From positions 1 through 9,761 of the forward strand of contig JAEYNI010000320.1 in assembly GCA_023412635.1 (NCBI GenBank): 9,761 nucleotides of DNA. Reading direction: 5' to 3'. The position numbers and the translations under genes are program-made. Of this stretch, positions 4,776-9,761 are shown piece by piece (the first letter of the stretch is position 1; each line of letters starts with the position of its first letter). This DNA is from Bacillota bacterium. Its GTDB lineage: Bacteria > Bacillota > Clostridia > Acetivibrionales > DSM-1351. Below the pieces are notes generated by a model, which did not search any database, was not told the DNA's origin, and saw nothing but the letters and a program-made list of their open reading frames with translations.

Positions 4776-6017
4776 ATGTCAGTCAAGTTAAAATCACTAT
4801 TAAATAGAGAAACATTAGTTTATTTATCAACCATCTTTATATCGGTAATTTTGTTGATAGCAGGTAACAGAATTACTACAAAAAACCTTAATATTTTAAG
4901 TGGTGCAGAAGGCGTTAATGCTGAAAAAGCTCAGGTTATAAAAATAGTCAGTATTAAACCCGTTGAGTATGATTTAGGCGGAGAAACCCCTGAAACAGGT
5001 AAGAATATTATTTTTACTGCAGAAATATTATCCGGAGTAAAAAAGAGTACCGAGGTAGCAGCACTTCAAACTGTCGACCCTTTCACAGGAACAGCTCTTA
5101 AGGAAGTGGAACCCGGTGACAAAATAATACTTTACCGGCTGGATAATGAGAATTCAGAGGATGAATGGGTTTTAGGCGAATACCTGAGAACTGATTCTCT
5201 TATTATTATGGGAATTGCCTTTCTCATATTTCTAGTTTTATTTGGACGTTTTAAAGGCTTTAATACCATCGTCTCTCTTGCTTTTACATGTACTGCAATT
5301 TTTGCAGTGTTCATTCCTTCCGTTCTTCAAGGCTTTAATATATATTTCTGGTCAATAATAACCTGTATTTTTATAATAACAATGTCTTTACTTATTATAT
5401 ACGGTGCAAACAAGAAGAGCCTTTCTGCAGGCATTGGCTGTCTTGTGGGAATACTTGTGTCCGGTTTTCTCACCCTTATTATGGACAAGATTTTGAAACT
5501 TACCGGCCTTGTCAGTGAAGAATCACTTTATGTCATAAGGGTTAATCCCACTAATCCAATTGATCTAAGAGCAATCATATTTGCTTCCATACTTATCGGA
5601 GCTATTGGTGCGATAATGGATGTAGCCATGTCCATAGCTGCAGCCCTGGCTGAGTTGAAAGACAAGCTTGAATTCACACCCTTCAGTCTGATTATAAAGT
5701 CCGGAATGGCTATCGGCAGAGACATTATGGGCACTATGGCAAACACCCTGATCCTTGCCTATATTGGAAGTTCACTGTCTGTGGTCTTATTGCTGGTTTC
5801 ATATAACAGTTCAATTTTAGAACTTATGAATAAGGAAATGATTGTTGTGGAGATCCTTCAATCACTGGTAGGAAGCTTTGGTATTTTGGTAACAATACCA
5901 ATAACCTCATTGATTTGCGCCTATCTTTTTTCAGAAAAAGTAATTACTGGTTCAAGGAAGTATAAGCTTCCGAAAGCTGACGATCTTTCTGAAGAATACA
6001 CTGATGGGTGGAAGTAG
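4776..6017 (+). CDS. YibE/F family multi-pass membrane protein
   Basis: An integral membrane protein of 413 residues in the YibE/F family, whose biochemical function is not established. One N-terminal membrane segment (about 12-30) is followed by an extracytoplasmic, mostly beta-like domain (about 45-140). About seven further hydrophobic segments follow, at about 141-157, 163-184, 188-209, 217-236, 268-292, 320-341 and 360-386. Family hallmarks are GAIGAIMDVAMSIAAAL (about 275-291) and SGMAIGRDIMGTM (about 309-321). ATG 4776 is chosen over an upstream in-frame ATG at 4728 because GGAGG lies 4 nt before it and the predicted transcript begins near 4744. It stands just after the two-component pair, so it may be a target or a signal-input partner for the sensorless kinase (inference). 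Confidence 0.88.
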   Translation: MSVKLKSLLNRETLVYLSTIFISVILLIAGNRITTKNLNILSGAEGVNAEKAQVIKIVSIKPVEYDLGGETPETGKNIIFTAEILSGVKKSTEVAALQTVDPFTGTALKEVEPGDKIILYRLDNENSEDEWVLGEYLRTDSLIIMGIAFLIFLVLFGRFKGFNTIVSLAFTCTAIFAVFIPSVLQGFNIYFWSIITCIFIITMSLLIIYGANKKSLSAGIGCLVGILVSGFLTLIMDKILKLTGLVSEESLYVIRVNPTNPIDLRAIIFASILIGAIGAIMDVAMSIAAALAELKDKLEFTPFSLIIKSGMAIGRDIMGTMANTLILAYIGSSLSVVLLLVSYNSSILELMNKEMIVVEILQSLVGSFGILVTIPITSLICAYLFSEKVITGSRKYKLPKADDLSEEYTDGWK

Positions 6018-6077
6018 GACCAGAAGTCAGGAGCCAACGTAAAAACTAATTCCCTACCACTTATTTCCTGTTATTAA

Positions 6078-6108
6078 AAATAGTTTCATAGTGCAAACTA
6101 ACATATCA
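6078..6108 (+). promoter_or_regulatory. Weak sigma-G-like promoter candidate for the spore photoproduct lyase gene
   Basis: AAATAGT (6078-6084) and CATATCA (6102-6108) are 17 bp apart. They resemble the forespore sigma-G consensus at about 5 of 7 and 6 of 7 positions. The start would be about 17 nt before the gene. In Bacillus the lyase is made in the forespore, so the placement makes sense, but the match is weak and was found by looking for it. No clear sigma-A promoter or terminator is visible in 6018-6131. Confidence 0.22.
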
Positions 6109-6131
6109 CAATACACTAATGTGAGGTTTAT

Positions 6132-7151
6132 ATGTTTGTACCGCAGAGAGTTATCTTTGAAACAGGAGCATTGAATTATCCGCTTGGTAAGCAGCTTTAT
6201 TCCAAGTTTAAGGAGGATAATCTTCCCATAATAGAAAGTTCCCTAAACAAAATAAAAAGCAACATACCGGGTGATACACCTGAAGCTTTATATAAAAGCG
6301 GTAAGTCCACTCTGGTGGTTGGTGTAAAAAAAAGCTTAAGCTTTCAGAGCTGCAAACCTTCTGCCCACTATCAGCTTCCCCTTGTGAGCGGCTGCATCGG
6401 GCAATGTGAATACTGCTATCTGAATACTCAATTGGGAGATAAACCCTTTATAAGAGTTCATGTGAATCTTGACGAAATTTTTCAGCAAACAGATAAATAT
6501 ATTACAGAACGACTCCCTGAAGAGACTATTTTTGAAGGTTCAGCCACCTCTGACCCAGTTCCCGTTGAGCCGTACACTGGCGCACTTAAGCGGTCCATCA
6601 CCTATTTTGCAGCTCAGGAGAACGCACGTTTCAGGTTTGTTACGAAGTATTCTGATATTGACGACCTGCTTGAGCTTGAACATAACAATCATACTGAGAT
6701 ACGCTTTAGTCTTAATACAGAGTCCATTATAGAAGCCTATGAACACAGAACAGCTTCGGCAAAAAAACGAATAGAGTCAAGTGCAAAGCTCTACTCTGCC
6801 GGATATCCTACAGGTTTCATTATTGCTCCTGTTTTCATTTATTCCGGTTGGGAAAAAGAATATAAAGAACTGCTATTAACATTGCGTAAGGCTTATTCAA
6901 TTTCGGCCTCAAGGCCTGTAGCCTTTGAAGTTATATCCCACAGATATACCACTAAGGCAAAAAACAAAATAACCGAAATATTTCCTCAAACTACCCTCGA
7001 CATGGAAAATGAAAAAAGGCGGTTCAAGTACGGACAATTCGGTTACGGAAAATATGTTTATCCTAAGGAAACTATAGCTCAGATCAAAGATTTTTTTCAG
7101 AGAGAAATCTCAGAAATATTTGAGAACGGAGAAATAAAGTATATAATATAG
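6132..7151 (+). CDS. splB: Spore photoproduct lyase, radical SAM DNA repair enzyme
   Basis: During germination this enzyme reverses 5-thyminyl-5,6-dihydrothymine in spore DNA, using SAM and a [4Fe-4S] cluster. The 339-residue protein looks full length and collinear with Bacillus SplB as I recall it: MFVPQRVIFE start, KSTLVVGVKKSLSF, cluster motif GCIGQCEYCYLNT with Cys88, Cys92 and Cys95, the RFVTKY segment, GFIIAPVFI, and the EKRRFKYGQFGYGKYVY end region. Bacillus SplB has its hydrogen-donor Cys141 in FEASCTSD. Here the segment is FEGSATSD with Ala138. A Cys is present at residue 74 (FQSCKPSA), where Bacillus has Ser. The start is ATG 6132, with GAGG 5 nt upstream. The gene stands alone, convergent with the next gene. 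It implies a spore-forming host. Confidence 0.92.
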   Translation: MFVPQRVIFETGALNYPLGKQLYSKFKEDNLPIIESSLNKIKSNIPGDTPEALYKSGKSTLVVGVKKSLSFQSCKPSAHYQLPLVSGCIGQCEYCYLNTQLGDKPFIRVHVNLDEIFQQTDKYITERLPEETIFEGSATSDPVPVEPYTGALKRSITYFAAQENARFRFVTKYSDIDDLLELEHNNHTEIRFSLNTESIIEAYEHRTASAKKRIESSAKLYSAGYPTGFIIAPVFIYSGWEKEYKELLLTLRKAYSISASRPVAFEVISHRYTTKAKNKITEIFPQTTLDMENEKRRFKYGQFGYGKYVYPKETIAQIKDFFQREISEIFENGEIKYII

Positions 7152-7203
7152 TTCTCTATTCTTGGAACGGGCAGAACACCAACTAACGGAAAGATTAATA
7201 TAA

Positions 7204-7491
7204 TCATGCCATCTCGTCAAGCCTGTTCCTTCTCTCATTCAGATATTCGTCATCATTTTCTGCTAAATTAGCATTACTAAAATTGCTGTTTTTGATTACG
7301 CTGTCTTTTTGTATCAAGGCCTCAATATCGAGTTGATTCTTTGCCTTTATTTCTTCGGCTTTAACCATGGCATCTGCTTTTATCTGCTCTTTTTTAAGCC
7401 TGAACTTGAAAATCTCCTGCATTGATATATAAAGAAAAGTTAAACTTCCAAATATTACGACAGCTATTGCTATCATTGTATTATCATCCAT
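7204..7491 (-). CDS. Small single-pass membrane protein with coiled-coil tail, function unknown
   Basis: This protein of 95 residues is not recognised. It has one hydrophobic segment (about 5-24, MIAIAVVIFGSLTFLYI), then a basic and acidic helix (about 29-65) rich in Lys, Glu and Ala with a likely coiled coil, and a hydrophilic acidic tail. This architecture recalls small membrane-anchored proteins such as PspB, but no family motif supports that. The start is ATG 7491 with AGGAG 6 nt upstream, which supports a real gene. A promoter candidate lies in the gap upstream. Its 3' end meets the spore photoproduct lyase gene tail to tail, with 52 bp between and no evident terminator. Confidence 0.75.
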   Translation of the reverse strand: MDDNTMIAIAVVIFGSLTFLYISMQEIFKFRLKKEQIKADAMVKAEEIKAKNQLDIEALIQKDSVIKNSNFSNANLAENDDEYLNERRNRLDEMA

Positions 7492-7583
7492 AAAATTCTC
7501 CTAAAATGAATTTTGTAATATTGTCCTCTGGATTAAAATATTAAACAATGTCCTTAATAATTTGGGCGTTAAGACTATACTTT

Positions 7584-7613
7584 ATATTAGTACAAATTAC
7601 CAAGTATTGTCAA
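7584..7613 (-). promoter_or_regulatory. Candidate sigma-A promoter for the small membrane protein
   Basis: On the minus strand a perfect TTGACA (7613-7608) is followed after 18 bp by TAATAT (7589-7584), a 4 of 6 match to the -10 box. It lies between the ybaK stop and the small gene, giving a leader of about 85 nt. The gap (7492-7631) shows no terminator hairpin after ybaK, so read-through may also occur. Confidence 0.45.
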
Positions 7614-7631
7614 CATCGATCACCGATCTAT

Positions 7632-8108
7632 TTATTCTATTATGTGGGCAGTGTCGGCTTTAATAAAATCAATCAGTTCCTTTGGCCTTATCTCAACCTG
7701 GAAACCGATTTTACCTGCGCTGAAAATAATGGTGTCTATGTTTACACAAGAACTGTCAATAACAGTCTGATAGTCTTTTTTCATTCCAATGGGAGAGCAG
7801 CCTCCTCTGATATAACCGGTTACCTTGTTTATTTCATCCATCCTGATCATCTCAATGGATTTTTCTCCAACCGATTTTGCTGCCGCCTTCAGATTCAATT
7901 CCTTGCTTACAGGAATAACAAAAATAAAAAAGTTCTTACTTGCGCCTCTTGTCACAAGTGTTTTGTAAACCCTTTCCACAGGCTGTCCTATTTTATTTGC
8001 TACAGACACTCCATCAAGGGCTCCATCCTTGTTATCGTATGTATATATATTGTACTGAATATGTGCACTATCAAGTATTCTCATTACGTTTGTCTTCTGT
8101 ATAGCCAA
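7632..8108 (-). CDS. ybaK: YbaK/EbsC-type Cys-tRNA deacylase
   Basis: This protein of 158 residues belongs to the aminoacyl-tRNA editing family that hydrolyses Cys wrongly attached to tRNA(Pro), and sometimes Cys-tRNA(Cys), in trans. The catalytic lysine is probably Lys49 in RVYKTLVTRG. The family motif GYIRGGCSPIGMKK is at about 98-111, with Cys104 where Ile or Val is more usual. FSAGKIGFQVEI (about 129-140) matches the C-terminal family motif. The start is a TTG at 8108, with AAGGAAGG about 7 nt upstream. No nearby upstream ATG exists, and the next in-frame ATG (codon 9) would cut the first helix. It lies 29 bp downstream of the DUF1287 gene, probably in the same transcript. Confidence 0.9.
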   Translation of the reverse strand: MAIQKTNVMRILDSAHIQYNIYTYDNKDGALDGVSVANKIGQPVERVYKTLVTRGASKNFFIFVIPVSKELNLKAAAKSVGEKSIEMIRMDEINKVTGYIRGGCSPIGMKKDYQTVIDSSCVNIDTIIFSAGKIGFQVEIRPKELIDFIKADTAHIIE

Positions 8109-8137
8109 TATAAAACCTTCCTTCTGGTAAATATCTA

Positions 8138-8830
8138 TTACTGTTTCTCCTTAGGGAACCTGAAATGACCGATTATCCTTCCGCTTTTACTCCATTTCAC
8201 AAGAATATTCTCTTCTTCAACAGCCACCGTACTGGCATTATGTATGATGTAGGGCACTCCATCCTTCCGTCGTTTATCCGACACAATTGCAACATGCTCT
8301 GTTTTGTTCAATACAACTATATCACCGGGTTGCCATTGGTACAAGTTCTTTTTGTCATAGGGCTTAACCTCTCTGGTAAGGCTTTCGGCGTACTTTTCAA
8401 AAAAAACTAATTGATTTCTTACACGCCTGAAATCTATATTGGGATCAGGTATTTTAACCCCGTTGATATAATCCTCTGTACGCTTAAGAATATCCTTATC
8501 CATGTTTCTTTTCAAGTCATAACCTGCATTCTTTAATGCCCTCCAGATTACATCGGTACACACACCTTCCCACTCAGGTGGATATCCCCCTTCATAATAT
8601 GTACTTTGATATTTAGTCAGATTCATTACCTCTTTTCTGGCACCCTCAACAATATCATCCATATCGGAGATGCCATCCATATCCATGTCTCCGTTACATA
8701 CTATTTTTTCAATAGTGACCTTTCCCTTTAAAAAGAAAAATGCGTCCAAATAAACAATTTTGTTATAGCTCAGTAAAGCTATAAATCCAAGTGTTAATAC
8801 AATTGACGCAATAATGATTTTTCTTTTCAT
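8138..8830 (-). CDS. Membrane-anchored DUF1287 domain protein (NlpC/P60-like fold)
   Basis: A protein of 230 residues with an N-terminal membrane anchor or signal segment (about 4-21, IIIASIVLTLGFIALL), so it acts outside the membrane. The rest matches the DUF1287 family. The likely Cys-His site is Cys91 in WEGVCTDVIWRAL, His179 in TEHVAIVSD and His197-Asn198 in YIIHNAS, suggesting a peptidoglycan or peptide amidohydrolase (inference from fold). Residues 48-59, DMDMDGISDMDD, fit the DxDxDG EF-hand/dockerin-like calcium loop. ATG 8830 is chosen over ATG 8869 because GAGG lies 5 nt upstream, while the longer start has its nearest SD about 14 nt away. It follows the OPRT-like gene by 71 bp and precedes ybaK by 29 bp, so an operon is likely. 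Confidence 0.87.
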   Translation of the reverse strand: MKRKIIIASIVLTLGFIALLSYNKIVYLDAFFFLKGKVTIEKIVCNGDMDMDGISDMDDIVEGARKEVMNLTKYQSTYYEGGYPPEWEGVCTDVIWRALKNAGYDLKRNMDKDILKRTEDYINGVKIPDPNIDFRRVRNQLVFFEKYAESLTREVKPYDKKNLYQWQPGDIVVLNKTEHVAIVSDKRRKDGVPYIIHNASTVAVEEENILVKWSKSGRIIGHFRFPKEKQ

Positions 8831-8854
8831 ATATACCTCTTTACCAATTATGAA

Positions 8855-8871
8855 TAATGGGTTATCCATTA
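8855..8871. repeat. Short inverted repeat between the OPRT-like and DUF1287 genes
   Basis: TAATGG and CCATTA flank a 5-bp centre (8861-8865), forming a perfect 6-bp inverted repeat in the 71-bp gap, 25 bp upstream of the DUF1287 start. It is too short and AT-rich to be a terminator. A small operator or chance are both possible. Confidence 0.3.
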
Positions 8872-8901
8872 CTGGAATCAGAATTCCTCTTGCTTATCAG
8901 C

Positions 8902-9759
8902 TCAGGATAATCCATATATGTTTTGTTCTACACATATTCTAGCTCTCTCAGCGGTTTTCGGGTCAGCATTCAGAGAGTATTCAATAAATTCAGGATGCTC
9001 TATAAGGAAGGCCCTCATTGTTTCTGTAGGTCTATCCAGGTAATTCAAAAGCATTTCATGCTGTTTTACTGTTATATGGTTTCCCTCTAAAGCCCCGTCA
9101 AACAAAGCCTTGTCAACATTCACCAGTGCATGAGATTCAACGCCTGCACTATTTAGCCTTTCAGCACCGCCCTGAAGTCTGTCTATAACAACCAGACTAT
9201 ATTTCAGATTTCCATTTAAAGCCTGAATTGCTGGTATCCACGCCCTGGTATAGCTGGAGGCCTCTGTAATTATATCTGCTATATGAAGAACATTTCCATT
9301 CTTAATATCCTTAATTTCCGAGGATTTGCCATTCTTGTACAAAACTGCAGATAAATCCTTGAAAATGGTTATGTGCGGAATATTAAGCATATCGGAAATT
9401 ATAAGAGAAAAGAACCAGTCTCTTCTTTCTCCGCCTGATATATAATCTATATTGTTTATATCGAATTTACTTTTAATATACTCGCACATTGATGAAATTA
9501 GACCTCGGAATATCTCATCGGTTTCGAAGTTTTTACGGGTCAGCTCCAAAATAATCTCCGAGCAGTCCATTTTATTTTCCTTGCATACATCTATTACCTT
9601 TAGAAGATTGTTTGCCTTTTCTTCATTGCCGTAAAGGAAATGAGTATTTATATAATACGGACCGATTTTAGAGGATGTGTACCAGAAAGGTTTGTTTTCG
9701 GGACATACTCTCACTGCATCGGTTCTAAACAGCCAGTTTATTAGTTTGTTCCTATCCAT
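8902..9759 (-). CDS. Orotate phosphoribosyltransferase-like (PRTase-fold) protein
   Basis: A protein of 285 residues in the type I PRTase superfamily, close to proteins annotated as orotate phosphoribosyltransferase. OPRT-like features are IGPYYIN (32-38), SGGERRDWFFS (108-118), the helix and strand up to IPHITIFKD, and VVIDRLQGGAERL (190-202), which matches the OPRT motif VDRQEGG. The PRPP-binding loop, usually acidic-acidic-VxTTGGS, reads HIADIITEASS (159-169): one acidic residue and the Thr remain, but both Gly are lost. It is longer than typical OPRT (about 200-220 residues), with an extra C-terminal region of about 60-80 residues. Activity is therefore uncertain and a regulatory role is possible. 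The ATG lies 2 bases from the window end, so no SD can be checked and the true start may be further upstream. Confidence 0.75.
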   Translation of the reverse strand: MDRNKLINWLFRTDAVRVCPENKPFWYTSSKIGPYYINTHFLYGNEEKANNLLKVIDVCKENKMDCSEIILELTRKNFETDEIFRGLISSMCEYIKSKFDINNIDYISGGERRDWFFSLIISDMLNIPHITIFKDLSAVLYKNGKSSEIKDIKNGNVLHIADIITEASSYTRAWIPAIQALNGNLKYSLVVIDRLQGGAERLNSAGVESHALVNVDKALFDGALEGNHITVKQHEMLLNYLDRPTETMRAFLIEHPEFIEYSLNADPKTAERARICVEQNIYGLS

Positions 9760-9761
9760 TA

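Noticed and set aside
7152..7203. Bidirectional terminator between the lyase gene and the small membrane protein gene
   Set aside because: Only 4-5 bp of weak inverted complementarity (GTTCT and AGAAC) and no T-run.
7548..8168. 206-codon plus-strand frame opposite ybaK
   Set aside because: It is antisense to a clear YbaK protein, has a Cys/Tyr/Phe-rich composition with no domain, and lacks an SD. It is a shadow frame.
8831..8869. Upstream ATG 8869 as the DUF1287 start
   Set aside because: The nearest SD is too far away. ATG 8830 has GAGG at 5 nt and begins a normal basic-hydrophobic signal anchor.

Overview
The window looks like chromosomal DNA from a low-GC, Gram-positive, endospore-forming Clostridia, possibly of the Ruminiclostridium/Clostridium type (inference). 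The evidence is AT-rich intergenic DNA, strong GGAGG-type ribosome binding sites, a spore photoproduct lyase, a YesN-type AraC response regulator and a YibE/F membrane protein. I see no insertion sequence, phage gene, CRISPR array, tRNA or rRNA.

Left part (1-1506, minus strand): metK (SAM synthetase), followed 14 bp downstream by a gene of unknown function that runs off the window. The 395 bp upstream of metK contain candidate promoters but no recognisable S-box (SAM-I) riboswitch and no convincing gene.

Middle part (1902-6017): a signalling cluster. A stand-alone receiver protein is transcribed leftward from a strong promoter (2533-2561). A sensorless histidine kinase and a receiver/AraC regulator are transcribed rightward from a promoter at 2679-2708. 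A YibE/F membrane protein follows from its own promoter (4709-4737). The most unusual part of the window is the leader of the receiver gene (about 2277-2526, minus strand). Folded by hand, almost all of it is base-paired in three consecutive stem structures. The last one encloses the whole Shine-Dalgarno sequence and spacer of the receiver gene in a perfect 10-bp helix. A second copy of the SD-like sequence sits at the 5' end of the leader and could compete for the anti-SD strand. This has the layout of a translational switch, and I do not recognise it as a known riboswitch class.

Right part (6132-9761): a spore photoproduct lyase gene on the plus strand. It has the radical-SAM cysteines but Ala where the Bacillus enzyme has its hydrogen-donor Cys, and a Cys at residue 74 where Bacillus has Ser. 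On the minus strand come a PRTase/orotate phosphoribosyltransferase-like gene with a degenerate PRPP loop, a membrane-anchored DUF1287 hydrolase-like protein with an EF-hand-like loop, a YbaK/EbsC Cys-tRNA deacylase, and a small single-pass membrane protein with its own promoter. These four run in the same direction with short gaps and meet the lyase gene tail to tail.

All structures, promoters and family calls were made by eye. No search or folding program was run.
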